The translations under genes and the position numbers were made by a program. The notes below the pieces were generated by a model. That model saw only the letters and a list, made by a program, of their open reading frames with translations. It had not been told where the DNA came from and did not search any database. From a virus: a stretch of DNA of 59,802 bases. Shown here one piece after another: positions 7,347 to 14,666 of this stretch. The stretch lies in the IMG/VR virus record IMGVR_UViG_3300034167_000343, positions 1-59,802 of that record. One strand, 5' to 3'. Position 1 is the first letter of the stretch, and each line of letters opens with the position of its first letter.

Positions 7347-7726
7347 ACGAGAAGATTTTTGAACACGTCAACGAAGTGCGCGACGAAGCCAACGTGATGC
7401 TGGAAAACCTGAGCACGGTGCGCGGCGAACGGCATGCGCGTCTGGTGCGCAGCCTGCTCCAGTGCTCCAACGTGATGGAGATCTATTCCGCCTGTGTGCA
7501 GATGGGTGACCTCCCTGATGAGGCTCGGGAGGTTTTCGGCGCGGCGATGTGCCGGGCTGTTTACGGAGTCATTACGAACATGGCGGTGTCAGCCAACTTC
7601 ACGCCAGAAGAACTTGAGGAAGCGACCAAGGACGCGGCCGCGATGGACTGGTCCATCTCAGGGCTGATGCGCGACGCAGTGCGGGCCGGCGCCGATGGGA
7701 CTGCCTTTGGGGGCACCAAGGCATGA
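7343..7726 (+). CDS. hypothetical helical protein
   Basis: 127 residues, ATGA overlap with the previous gene. Mostly helical and acidic by eye, with no motif, signal or membrane segment I recognise. It is part of the coupled early chain between the YbcO-like nuclease and two small zinc-ribbon proteins. Confidence 0.75.
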   Translation: MNEKIFEHVNEVRDEANVMLENLSTVRGERHARLVRSLLQCSNVMEIYSACVQMGDLPDEAREVFGAAMCRAVYGVITNMAVSANFTPEELEEATKDAAAMDWSISGLMRDAVRAGADGTAFGGTKA

Positions 7727-7896
7727 CCCAGCACAACGTCAAAGACAAACCGTACCCGTTCTCGGGATCAGGTCACTCGATGAGCTGGCGCTGCATCCGG
7801 TGCGACAAGGTGCGGCCCATTCTGGGATCGCAGCAGCGCCGCTATGCCGGGCAGATGCGCAAAGTCTGCGCTGAATGCGTTAAGGAAATGCCGTGA
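7723..7896 (+). CDS. 57-residue zinc-ribbon-like protein
   Basis: Read directly from the sequence; ATGA overlap with the upstream stop. It starts MTQHNVKDKPYPFSGSGHSM and holds two Cys pairs, 'CIRC' and 'CAEC', spaced 27 residues apart, with an Arg-rich segment between (QQRRYAGQMRK). A small zinc ribbon that may bind nucleic acid; function unknown. Confidence 0.7.
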   Translation: MTQHNVKDKPYPFSGSGHSMSWRCIRCDKVRPILGSQQRRYAGQMRKVCAECVKEMP

Positions 7897-8084
7897 ATGA
7901 GCTGGCTCTTCCGGGTTCTTATGACCCGTCAATCAAAACATCCAAGTGCTCGAAGTGCGGTCAAGACAAGAGCCGATCGGGTGGCGTCGAGACCAAGCCC
8001 GGGCGGTTTCTTTGTCGGGGCTGCTGGCGTTTCAACACGCTGGTCAGATCAAGGAGCCTGAGTGATCACAGACAAGATCGTTAA
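7893..8084 (+). CDS. 63-residue zinc-ribbon-like protein
   Basis: GTG start with a GTGA overlap to the upstream stop. Two Cys pairs, 'CSKCGQDKS' and 'CRGC', separated by about 20 residues, suggest a zinc ribbon related in design to the preceding protein. The gene runs 23 bp into the next one. Role unknown, perhaps a small DNA-binding or host-takeover factor. Confidence 0.65.
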   Translation: MNELALPGSYDPSIKTSKCSKCGQDKSRSGGVETKPGRFLCRGCWRFNTLVRSRSLSDHRQDR

Positions 8085-8460
8085 GGGCGCTGGGTCGCAT
8101 CGGATCCTGATGTCGTTGAGGGAGCGTCCGCGCACATCGAAAGACCTCAAGCGGGTGGTCGGGGCCATCAACAGTGTTCGCCGCTTCGATGACGAGTACA
8201 TGGGTCGCCTTCTCGCCAACGGCTACGTGTGTTTTGACGGCGTCACATGGCTGATCACGATCAAGGGCGCACAAAAGTGCGCCGACTTGGGTGACCCCGA
8301 GAAGCCGAACAGTCCAGTGCGCCGTCTGTCCAAGTTCCAGACCGCAGTCGCGGAGCACCCGCCTGTGTTGAGGCGAGACGCCATGGACTTCGCGCAGTGG
8401 CCCAGCCGCAGAGGCAACCTTCTTTTTTACCGCGACGGTCGAGTCGAGAAAGTTGAGTGA
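8062..8460 (+). CDS. winged-helix-like hypothetical protein
   Basis: 132 residues from a GTG start with an AAGGAG ribosome site 5 bases upstream. N-terminal region 'RILMSLRERPRTSKDLKRVV' followed by 'DDEYMGRLLANGYVCFDG' and 'WLITIKGAQKCADLG' reads like a winged-helix DNA-binding domain (residues about 10-75). The C-terminal 55 residues are basic and unrecognised. Possibly a regulator, but not a classical repressor. Confidence 0.7.
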   Translation: MITDKIVKGAGSHRILMSLRERPRTSKDLKRVVGAINSVRRFDDEYMGRLLANGYVCFDGVTWLITIKGAQKCADLGDPEKPNSPVRRLSKFQTAVAEHPPVLRRDAMDFAQWPSRRGNLLFYRDGRVEKVE

Positions 8461-8792
8461 TGGACATCGAACACCTGATTCAGCAGTACCGCGACATCGC
8501 GGAGCAGTACGCGCCGGCCCGTGCCAAGCGCGAGTACATCGAGGAATACAAGAAGAGCCTGCTCTCCATCCTCATGAAGGACGCGGAGCGCAATGGCGCC
8601 ACCAGCAACGCAGCGCAGGAGCGCGATGCGCGAGCCCGCGCCGAGTACCTGGAGCTGCTCGATGGCTTACAGGCCGCTGTCTTTGCGGAGGAGAAGCTGC
8701 GCTACCACATGAAGGCAACAGAGATCGAGATCGAGATCTGGCGCACCCGCGAGGCATCTGCGCGGGCGGAGCGAAGGATGTACGGGGCATGA
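8460..8792 (+). CDS. coiled-coil phage protein
   Basis: 110 residues from the ATG at 8460 (TGATG overlap); a GTG one codon earlier is the alternative. Long charged helices with 'ARAKREYIEEYKKS', 'NGATSNAAQERDARARAEYL' and 'IEIEIWRTREASARAERR' match a common early phage protein family of unknown function. Likely a helical hairpin or dimeric coiled coil. Confidence 0.75.
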   Translation: MDIEHLIQQYRDIAEQYAPARAKREYIEEYKKSLLSILMKDAERNGATSNAAQERDARARAEYLELLDGLQAAVFAEEKLRYHMKATEIEIEIWRTREASARAERRMYGA

Positions 8793-8995
8793 GCGTTTCG
8801 ATCAGCACCGACAAGTCTTCTGTCGTTGACAGCGGCTACTTCTGGAGGCCGATGCAAACGTGTCCGCTGTCCAGAAAGGTTCAGCTCTTGGGCCTTGGCG
8901 GTGTGGCGGTCTACGGGCAGTGGAATGGCAGCGACACGTTCTGGCGGGGCTGGGCTCCGCTACCGAAGATCCCAAAGGAGATGAGAGATGAGTAG
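8789..8995 (+). CDS. small conserved phage protein
   Basis: 68 residues, ATGA overlap. The core 'GYFWRPMQTCP', 'KVQLLGLGGVAVYGQWNG' and 'WRGWAPLPKIP' resembles the compact DUF551-like domain frequent in phage early operons. Function unknown. Confidence 0.7.
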   Translation: MSVSISTDKSSVVDSGYFWRPMQTCPLSRKVQLLGLGGVAVYGQWNGSDTFWRGWAPLPKIPKEMRDE

Positions 8996-9143
8996 CCCAT
9001 GTCGAGGTGACTGCAACCAGGGTCGTAGCTGCTACTGCGGTGAAAGCTCAGACGACACCGCTGATTTCGGGCTGGTCGTGGTCGTTTTCATTTGCGCTTC
9101 CGCTTCTGCCTTTTTGCTGCTGGTCGACTTGGTGACCAGATGA
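8988..9143 (+). CDS. Cys-rich single-pass membrane microprotein
   Basis: 51 residues read directly from the sequence, overlapping the previous gene by 8 bp. N-terminal Cys-rich segment 'CRGDCNQGRSCYC', then an acidic linker and one hydrophobic segment of about 22 residues (residues 28-46). The Cys motif plus one membrane helix is a known small phage type without assigned function. Probably an inner-membrane protein. Confidence 0.65.
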   Translation: MSSPCRGDCNQGRSCYCGESSDDTADFGLVVVVFICASASAFLLLVDLVTR

Positions 9144-9382
9144 AGGGCCGCGCCAGAACAGACATCACGGAGATCCGCCTCGGCGTGATCTCTTCAATCG
9201 AGAGGATCCGGCCGACTCTTGACCTGTCAGACGCCGACATTGAGATGGCCTGGGCGGAGATCGAGAGCTTCTGCGCCATTGCTCTGCGCGTGATGGCCAA
9301 GACCAACCCCAGCAAGATCAGGTCAGAGGCCATGACGGTCGAGATCAGCGCCCGGATGGATGGAAAGGAGTGCCTGGAATGA
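9140..9382 (+). CDS. small helical hypothetical protein
   Basis: 80 residues from the ATG at 9140 (ATGA overlap); the longer frame upstream overlaps the membrane microprotein and is unlikely. Helical, with 'IRPTLDLSDADIEMAWAEIE' in the middle. No family recognised. Confidence 0.65.
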   Translation: MKGRARTDITEIRLGVISSIERIRPTLDLSDADIEMAWAEIESFCAIALRVMAKTNPSKIRSEAMTVEISARMDGKECLE

Positions 9383-9531
9383 GCCCTACGCAAGTAGCCG
9401 CAATGCGGTCGGCGCCGGCAGAAGAAACGAGAAGACCCCGCCTTTCACCTGTGCCAGCAGGCCGCTCTGAGGAGCCTGTTTTTTCGGTGGAGACGGGGTC
9501 AAACATCAGCATATCTGAGGATAAGAAATGA
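9379..9531 (+). CDS. possible 50-residue ORF over an RNA hairpin
   Basis: An open frame that begins with an ATGA overlap to the upstream stop and ends exactly at the ATG of the next gene, so it tiles the gap like a real coupled gene. Its content is low in structure (Arg/Pro/Ser/Glu), and it spans a strong nested stem with a T-run. It may be a leader peptide, a coupling ORF, or chance. Confidence 0.3.
   Translation: MSPTQVAAMRSAPAEETRRPRLSPVPAGRSEEPVFSVETGSNISISEDKK
9434..9500 (+). terminator. nested stem with T-run inside the early operon
   Basis: Three nested arms: GACCCCG (9434-9440) / CGGGGTC (9494-9500), CACC (9446-9449) / GGTG (9486-9489), and inner CAGGC (9458-9462) / GCCTG (9474-9478) followed directly by TTTTTT (9479-9484). 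The inner hairpin with its T-run is an intrinsic-terminator shape; the outer arms would compete with it, so a conditional terminator or attenuator is possible. Confidence 0.5.
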
Positions 9532-9905
9532 CCACCTTAAGAGAAGCCGCCCAGCAGGCGCTGGAGGCGCTGGCTGCATGGGATGCGCTTATTGAGCATC
9601 AGTACTCCGGCACTCGCGCCGGGATGTCAGACCTGACGTGGGCGGCGCAAGCAACGCCTCCGGTAATGGAAGCCCTCCGCGCCGCGCTGGCAGAGCCGGA
9701 GCAGGAGCCGGCCGCCCTGTTGACGACCTGGGTGACTGAGACGGAGGCTGTGACGGAGCCCCTGTACAAGGCTGCGCCTCCGCTTCGGACGCTTACCGAC
9801 GCAGAGATCGGCGAGATCTGGTTCAGCGCCAGCATCCCGAACCTCAACGAGACAGCCGCCAGAAGGCTTATCCGGGCCGTAGAGGCTCGATTGGGAGGTC
9901 GGTGA
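9528..9905 (+). CDS. phage protein of the LTDxEI type
   Basis: 125 residues. N-terminal helices 'LREAAQQALEALAAWDALIE' and 'VMEALRAALAEPEQEP', a linker, then 'PLRTLTDAEIGEIWF' and 'RRLIRAVEARLGG'. This modular pattern is widespread in phage early regions and has no known function. Start ATG with GAGGATAAG upstream; the stop overlaps the next start (TGATG). Confidence 0.75.
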   Translation: MTTLREAAQQALEALAAWDALIEHQYSGTRAGMSDLTWAAQATPPVMEALRAALAEPEQEPAALLTTWVTETEAVTEPLYKAAPPLRTLTDAEIGEIWFSASIPNLNETAARRLIRAVEARLGGR

Positions 9906-10306
9906 TGGCGAGGCCCTGGGGCGAGAACGCGGCGGTTATACGGGCCGTCCTGAAAGACCTTGGTCCGATGACATGCTCGGAGGTTCAGAAAGAGGCTGGC
10001 CTGACCAGAAACTCTGTGACGGCGGTGGTGTCTCGGATCCACCGATCGGGCGAGGCGCACATCACGGACTACGCATATGACGACGAGGGCGCGAGGCGGT
10101 ACCCCAGGGCGGTGTACGCCTGGGGCGCAGGCAAGGACGCGAAGAAGCCGAAATCAAACCTCTCATTGGATCGGAGCAACAACGAGAGGTTGGCGAACAA
10201 CAGGATCAAGACGGCGAGTGTGTTCAACCTTGGCATGACGCGGGCGCAGTGTCGCCAGATCAGGCGTGTAGCGATTGGGGGCGCTGGTGAACAAAATCAA
10301 CAGTAG
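9905..10306 (+). CDS. winged-helix DNA-binding protein
   Basis: 133 residues from the ATG at 9905 (a GTG one codon upstream is possible; GGGAGG serves either). Residues 8-55 form a clear winged helix: 'AVIRAVLKDLGPMTCSEVQK', 'LTRNSVTAVVSRIHRSG' and a wing 'HITDYAYDDEGARRYPRAVY'. The basic C-terminal part is unstructured by eye. It could be an early regulator. It does not look like CI, Cro or a LexA-type repressor. Confidence 0.75.
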   Translation: MARPWGENAAVIRAVLKDLGPMTCSEVQKEAGLTRNSVTAVVSRIHRSGEAHITDYAYDDEGARRYPRAVYAWGAGKDAKKPKSNLSLDRSNNERLANNRIKTASVFNLGMTRAQCRQIRRVAIGGAGEQNQQ

Positions 10307-10760
10307 ACAGAAAGGCGCCGCTGCGGAGCGGGAGCTGATCAAGGAGCTGCAAGACCACCTGGGCGACGAGATCGCCGGTCGAATGAAGCGCAACCTGGAG
10401 CAGTTCCGCAAGGGCGGTCATGACATCACCGGCCTGCCGGGGTGGGCCATCGAGGTGAAGCGCTACAAGCGGCTTTCTGATGCCGACCTGAACCGGTTTT
10501 GGGAGCGACAGGTGGTGGATCAGGCGCTGAGGGTCAAGTGCAGGCCGGTCCTGGCGTACAAGGGTGATTACAAACCATGGCGCGTTCGAATCCCTATCTG
10601 CCTGCTCCGCGATATTGGGTCAGCATGGGTCGATGAATGGGGCTGTCGATTTAACTGGACCGCCGATATCGGGATCGAGGCATTTGCATCAATGCTTCGT
10701 GAGGCTCACAGTGCATCCGTGTTGCTCGACGCTCCGAGCTTCAATACAATGCCGGCTTAG
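10287..10760 (+). CDS. PD-(D/E)XK nuclease, resolvase-like
   Basis: 157 residues from GTG 10287 (GGGGG upstream); a TTG four codons earlier is less likely. 'NSRQKGAAAERELIKEL', then Asp46 in 'GGHDITGLPGW' and Glu56-Val-Lys58 in 'AIEVKRYK' give the metal-binding triad of a PD-(D/E)XK fold of the Holliday-junction-resolvase type. Likely resolves recombination or replication junctions. It is the last gene of the rightward early unit and is followed by a strong terminator. Confidence 0.82.
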   Translation: MNKINSRQKGAAAERELIKELQDHLGDEIAGRMKRNLEQFRKGGHDITGLPGWAIEVKRYKRLSDADLNRFWERQVVDQALRVKCRPVLAYKGDYKPWRVRIPICLLRDIGSAWVDEWGCRFNWTADIGIEAFASMLREAHSASVLLDAPSFNTMPA

Positions 10761-10800
10761 CGACAGCCATGAGGCTGCACCCAGATGTGGTGAGCTGAAG

Positions 10801-10823
10801 CCCCGGCATGTCCGGGGTTTTTT
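10801..10823 (+). terminator. intrinsic terminator of the rightward early unit
   Basis: Stem CCCCGG (10801-10806) / CCGGGG (10812-10817), 5-base loop, then TTTTTT (10818-10823) and a further T-rich stretch. It lies 40 bp after the nuclease stop, at the convergent point with the leftward island. Confidence 0.88.
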
Positions 10824-10911
10824 GTTTTCTTTGCGTGTAGATATTAAATCGCCGTTGAGCATTTCGAAGAAGACGCCCCGCACCCCCCGTTGGGGGATGC
10901 AGGGATCGTCA

Positions 10912-11280
10912 TCAACCGCCGAACAGCTTGCTTGTCAGCCGCTGCCACCAGCTCTTGCGCTTGCGCGGCTTGCGCTTGATTGGCTTTGGCGCCACCTCAA
11001 CAGGGGACGGCTGCTCTGCAACAAGGTACATGTCTCGCATATCAGGCGACCATTCCAACTGTTCCAGCCGCTTTTCGGCTTCCTTTTGCCGCTCCCAGCG
11101 CTTTTTCATCGTCGCTGATGCCGAGACAGAAGAGCGGGGCCGGTGCCTCTCTACGCCGAAACGGTCCAGTGTGTGGAAGATGGTGCAGAAATGGACGCCG
11201 TAAATCTTGGCGATCTCCGCTGCCGTGCCGGCTTTCTCCTTGTAAAGGCGCACGGCCTCACGTTGCTCTTTCATGGTCAT
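10912..11280 (-). CDS. small HTH protein with basic C-terminus
   Basis: 122 residues from the ATG at 11280. A longer frame begins at 11397, but it would overlap the HicA-like gene by 140 bp and has no ribosome site, so the internal start is preferred. Residues 1-45 hold a helix-turn-helix: 'EQREAVRLYKEKAGTAAEIA' then 'YGVHFCTIFHTLDRFGV'. The C-terminus is strongly basic (KPIKRKPRKRKSWWQRL). A DNA-binding regulator of the homeodomain/resolvase-HTH type is likely; it is a candidate for the missing phage repressor or an island regulator. Confidence 0.65.
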   Translation of the reverse strand: MTMKEQREAVRLYKEKAGTAAEIAKIYGVHFCTIFHTLDRFGVERHRPRSSVSASATMKKRWERQKEAEKRLEQLEWSPDMRDMYLVAEQPSPVEVAPKPIKRKPRKRKSWWQRLTSKLFGG

Positions 11281-11509
11281 TTTGAAGTGGCCACCTTGTC
11301 TCTTCTTGGAAGATCCTTTTGATCTCTGAGAGCTTGTTTCGCCGCCATCGGTGGTCGGATGGGCTTGCTGGGAGGAAGATGATTCGTTGTATTCCATGGT
11401 TGTTGATTACGATTGCTTTGTAGTGACCACCCCCGGATCGAGCCAGATACTCAACCCGGAGGTGCGCTTTCTCCAAAAACTGTCGCAAACTTAGTGCGAC
11501 GCGGTCCAT
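11258..11509 (-). CDS. HicA-like small dsRBD-fold protein
   Basis: 83 residues, ATG at 11509 with AGAGGAAAGG. 'LRQFLEKAHLRVEYLARSGG' followed by 'GGHYKAIVINNHG' and 'LPASPSDHRWRRNKLSEIKR' is the HicA-type layout, with the Gly-Gly-His site of the mRNA interferases and the SxxSDHRWRRN helix seen in phage relatives. No HicB-like antitoxin is recognised beside it. It may be a stand-alone RNA-binding or host-acting protein. Confidence 0.65.
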   Translation of the reverse strand: MDRVALSLRQFLEKAHLRVEYLARSGGGHYKAIVINNHGIQRIIFLPASPSDHRWRRNKLSEIKRIFQEETRWPLQNDHERAT

Positions 11510-12021
11510 ACCTTTCCTCTCTTGATTTTCACTTCAGTGGGTGGCGCCCCCTCTGGGTATGTGATGAATCCGAAGTCATTGATTTTTGACTCGGGGTGAA
11601 CTTCATATGCGCCCCTGATTGCGGCACTGCTGATACGCCGCAGCCTTTGCCTTGCCTGCTCGACCGTGTCTCCTCTCTCTGTCGATCCATCACGCGCAAT
11701 GAGCAGGTACTCCCGTATGGCGATGTCAATACCTTCGACAGGCTTGTTGTCGGCCATTGCTGCCGTGATCAGTCCATCAGTTGCGATGCCAATAAAGTTA
11801 CCCCTTCGGTATGCGTCCTGCTCTCCGTCACAAATAGAGGCGCCAAATATCTTCCCGGGACTGCCATCGTTGCATCCGAACCCTCCTATTGCTTTGACGA
11901 GTTGAAACCTGGGCATCTGGAACCGGCGCCCCAGAAGCCCCCAGTTGAGGACCAGGATCTGGCCCTTGATATCCCCGACAAGAGGCCGAAGCCTCTCGTC
12001 GGTGCTCTCGATGAGATTCAC
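11491..12021 (-). CDS. hypothetical protein, 'ALLGRRFQMPRFQLV' type
   Basis: 176 residues, GTG start with GGAGG 7 bases upstream. N-terminal part 'RPLVGDIKGQILVLNWGLLG' then 'RRFQMPRFQLVKAIGGFGC' and a C-terminal half with 'YRRGNFIGIATDG'. I have the impression of a protein found in phages and plasmids of Burkholderiales, without known function. No catalytic motif is visible. Confidence 0.7.
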   Translation of the reverse strand: MNLIESTDERLRPLVGDIKGQILVLNWGLLGRRFQMPRFQLVKAIGGFGCNDGSPGKIFGASICDGEQDAYRRGNFIGIATDGLITAAMADNKPVEGIDIAIREYLLIARDGSTERGDTVEQARQRLRRISSAAIRGAYEVHPESKINDFGFITYPEGAPPTEVKIKRGKVWTASH

Positions 12022-12195
12022 CTACAGCCCTCCGATGTCGTAGAAGTGGAGCCAGACTTTGTTGCTGACGTCCTCCGGCATGAGGTCGCGCTGCCACATC
12101 AGCATGAGCGCCTCCTGGATCTCCTGAAGCCGCTCTGTGTAGCCATGCGCCTCACTGATCTCTAGCAAGACGTGCTGCTCCCAGCCGTCCTTCAT
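12022..12195 (-). CDS. 57-residue hypothetical protein
   Basis: Read from the sequence: starts MKDGWEQHVLLEISEAHGYT, helical throughout, with 'QEALMLMWQRDLMPEDVS'. The ATG overlaps the stop of the amidotransferase gene (ATGA), and its own stop directly abuts the next start. Translational coupling suggests it works with, or is controlled like, the amidotransferase. Confidence 0.65.
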   Translation of the reverse strand: MKDGWEQHVLLEISEAHGYTERLQEIQEALMLMWQRDLMPEDVSNKVWLHFYDIGGL

Positions 12196-13163
12196 GCCAG
12201 CCAGCTCGGTGTGATGGAGTCGCTGGTGAAGAGGTCATCGATCCACTCCGCAGCCTCCACGTAGTCCTTGCGCACCAGATCAGAGAGGTCGCCCTCATCG
12301 AGGTCCTCGTACCAGTGCGACAGGACCTTGGCGGCCTTCTCGGGCGCGTCAAACACCCACTGCTCGATGCCGGCAACGCCGTGGCGGGACCACTGGTTGT
12401 AGGCCGCCTTCACGTACTTCTTGATCTGGCGGTCGCTCGACGGACGGACGTCGAAATCTTCGTCGGCCTCGTCAGGGAAGAGGTCTTGCGACTGAGGCTT
12501 GCTCGTGGTGGCGATGCGGCTTTGGAAGCCTTTTTCCCAGGAGCCGTCCCAGCCACCGTAGTGCCCGCCTTGCCACTGGACTTGCGCTTGCGGGGTACGA
12601 AACCCAAAGCGCGACGGCGTCCAGGCGTAGGTGTTGGACAGCCAGGAGTCGCAGAACTCGACGCCCGACTTCTTGTTGATGATGCAGCTCGAGCCGTCGG
12701 CATGGAGCAGGCCGAACTTGTTGCTGCTGCCGATGATGCTGCCCATGAACCTGATCCAGTGCGGATCATTCATGAGGCCCGGGTCGGCGGTCAGGGCAGG
12801 CGTCAGCACGTTCTTGATGAAGTGCCACGTATCGGACTTGGTGTGGTCCGCGTCGTTGCCCATCGAGAGCACGCCGTTGTGGGCGAGCCAGATGTCGTCG
12901 GTCACCCGGTACGGGTGGCAGTTCTCCATGTCCGTGTCGCCGTGCGTACGCATACGGGCGTGCCAGATGCAGTCACGCTTGTCGGCGTAGGTTCGGTAGA
13001 AGTCGATGAAGTCCTGAGAGGTGGCGGGCAGGCACTTGTAGATGTGCAGCTTGCCGCCCTCGGCGTACATGACGCCCAGGCCGTCGGAGTTCTTGTTGTA
13101 GACGTCGGTCAGGAAGTCGTCGGTGAAGCTGACGGAGCTGGGCTGTTGGGTCAAGAGGCACAT
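12192..13163 (-). CDS. class II glutamine amidotransferase-like protein
   Basis: 323 residues beginning MCLLTQ, so Cys2 becomes the N-terminal nucleophile after Met removal. Further Ntn-hydrolase residues are Arg and His in 'WHARMRTHGDTD', 'CHPYRV', and the oxyanion motif Asn-Gly in 'WLAHNGVLS'. Class II amidotransferases release ammonia from glutamine for a partner enzyme. The partner is likely the amidoligase encoded just upstream (9 bp gap). The C-terminal 120 residues form an unrecognised, acidic, helical extension. ATG with AAGGAAA ribosome site. Confidence 0.82.
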   Translation of the reverse strand: MCLLTQQPSSVSFTDDFLTDVYNKNSDGLGVMYAEGGKLHIYKCLPATSQDFIDFYRTYADKRDCIWHARMRTHGDTDMENCHPYRVTDDIWLAHNGVLSMGNDADHTKSDTWHFIKNVLTPALTADPGLMNDPHWIRFMGSIIGSSNKFGLLHADGSSCIINKKSGVEFCDSWLSNTYAWTPSRFGFRTPQAQVQWQGGHYGGWDGSWEKGFQSRIATTSKPQSQDLFPDEADEDFDVRPSSDRQIKKYVKAAYNQWSRHGVAGIEQWVFDAPEKAAKVLSHWYEDLDEGDLSDLVRKDYVEAAEWIDDLFTSDSITPSWLA

Positions 13164-13172
13164 GGTGTTTCC

Positions 13173-14606
13173 TTAAGCGGTTTCGAGGCGGTTGAGAACG
13201 TAGGAGCGCAGGGTCTTGGTCTCCGATGGGAGCTTCTGTTCTGCGAACTTGAGGAAGGACTCGTAGCCGAGGTTGGCGGCGGAGCAGTCACCGCAGGACG
13301 CGGTGTATTCACACAGGGCGTGGACGAACTCGATGGCGGCGACCAGCGACTCGTACTTCAGCGTGCCCCGGAAGATCCGGAACTCGATGGTCTTCTTGGG
13401 CGTCACGTTGACCGCCTCGTACCTGTCGCTGGACTGAAGGGCCTTGCCGACCTTGGCCTTCTCGTCCTTGATCCGGCAGAAGCCGGTCATGGCCTCGCCG
13501 TACCGGCGGGCCAGGGCGCTGATGAAGTCCCTGTTGTCCGGGCTGTTGACGAACGCCACGATCTTGGCGATCTGGAGCTTGGACAGCCTGTCGCGGTTGA
13601 CGTGGATGTGCAGGCCACAGTTCGAGCGGCCCCTGTCCCTGCCCTTGTGCGAGATCAGGCCCTTGGTCAGGCTTTTGTTCTCAAGCCACTTCCACAGCTC
13701 CCTGTGCGCCGGCAGGCTCATCGGGTTGGTGACGATCTCGAAGCCGTTGCTGAGGCTGCCGTCACGCTCGAAGAAGACTTGTGAGCCGACGCTGCCGCCG
13801 TTGATGGCGTCGTTCAGTTGGTGGGCCTTTGGCTCAAGATCCAGGTACCTGTCCATCGTCTCCACCTCCAGCTCCACGCCCAGGAAACGGCCGTGCTTGC
13901 TGGTCCAGCTGTCATGCTTGAAGCTGATCTGGTTCTTGCTGCTGTGGTAGCCCGCAATGACCGACGGGGTGGGCGGGTCGTAGTCGACGTGAACCCGCAT
14001 GCCCTGCTCGTCTCTGAAGATGAAGTCCTCGTCGTATTCGTGGACGCTGACGCGGTGGCCGTTTTCGTTGATGGCGGGGACTACGTCTGAGCTGTTGACG
14101 TAGCAGTCGTACCGATCGATGTACGTGAAGGCGTCGCCCTGACAGTCGCGGCAGATCGATGTTTCGGTGTACGTGCTGCACAGCCTGCCGTCGAACTCCC
14201 ACTCTTCGCAGTGGTCGCACCGGGTGATGCCGACGTGCTCCTGGATGTAGTCGTGACAGTCGTACTCGTCGTCTGCATCATCAAGCCTCGCCATCATGCG
14301 GTGCAGCGTGCTCTGGGAGCCCCCGAAATAACCCATCTCGACCTGTGCCACGACCATGGGCATGGCGTAGTGGGTCTGACCGTTTGCAAGCCTGTCAATG
14401 GTCGAAAAGATGAGGTCGCTGGCCCTTTGATTGATCGCCTCGCTGTAGGCCCAACCACCCTCTGTGGTGCGCAGCTTGCAGATCTTGTGGATCAGCTCAG
14501 AGGCGTGCTCAATGCGCTCTGCGGTGTCTAGCTTGTGGAACAGCCCCAGGAAGCGTTCCCTGTCCTTGATGAGTGCCTGAAAGTACGGAAGCTCGTACAT
14601 CTTCAT
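13173..14606 (-). CDS. amidoligase-like (COOH-NH2 ligase) protein
   Basis: 477 residues. The C-terminal two-thirds fit the Amidoligase_2 family, a glutamine-synthetase-fold ATP-dependent ligase: 'GVELEVETMD', 'FERDGSLSNGFEIVTNPMS', 'CGLHIHVNRDRLSK', 'RYEAVNVTPKKTIEFRIFRG' supply the acidic metal/ATP residues and the His-x-His motif. The N-terminal part has a zinc-knuckle-like region, 'CDHC' ... 'CRDC'. Such enzymes join amines or ammonia to carboxylates; target unknown. Start ATG with GGAG, directly after a terminator hairpin, so expression may depend on read-through or a local promoter. Confidence 0.82.
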   Translation of the reverse strand: MKMYELPYFQALIKDRERFLGLFHKLDTAERIEHASELIHKICKLRTTEGGWAYSEAINQRASDLIFSTIDRLANGQTHYAMPMVVAQVEMGYFGGSQSTLHRMMARLDDADDEYDCHDYIQEHVGITRCDHCEEWEFDGRLCSTYTETSICRDCQGDAFTYIDRYDCYVNSSDVVPAINENGHRVSVHEYDEDFIFRDEQGMRVHVDYDPPTPSVIAGYHSSKNQISFKHDSWTSKHGRFLGVELEVETMDRYLDLEPKAHQLNDAINGGSVGSQVFFERDGSLSNGFEIVTNPMSLPAHRELWKWLENKSLTKGLISHKGRDRGRSNCGLHIHVNRDRLSKLQIAKIVAFVNSPDNRDFISALARRYGEAMTGFCRIKDEKAKVGKALQSSDRYEAVNVTPKKTIEFRIFRGTLKYESLVAAIEFVHALCEYTASCGDCSAANLGYESFLKFAEQKLPSETKTLRSYVLNRLETA

Positions 14607-14624
14607 GATTGGTCTCCAGAAATG

Positions 14625-14645
14625 AAAAAGCCCGCGTCAGCGGGC
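14625..14645 (-). terminator. island terminator 1, upstream of the amidoligase
   Basis: Minus-strand stem GCCCGC-TGAC-GCGGGC followed by TTTTT. The T-run continues into CATTTCTGGAG, which contains the amidoligase ribosome site. Terminator and ribosome site are therefore fused; the same arrangement recurs upstream of 19772. Confidence 0.8.
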
Positions 14646-14666
14646 CGGGAAGAAGGAAGCGGAGAA

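Noticed and set aside
5350-10760. T7-like replication module with polymerases
   Set aside because: Primase-helicase is present, but no DNA or RNA polymerase motifs occur anywhere in the window.
12315-13784. Plus-strand 489-codon open frame
   Set aside because: Antisense shadow of the amidotransferase and amidoligase genes, caused by GC-rich third positions; no ribosome site or family pattern.
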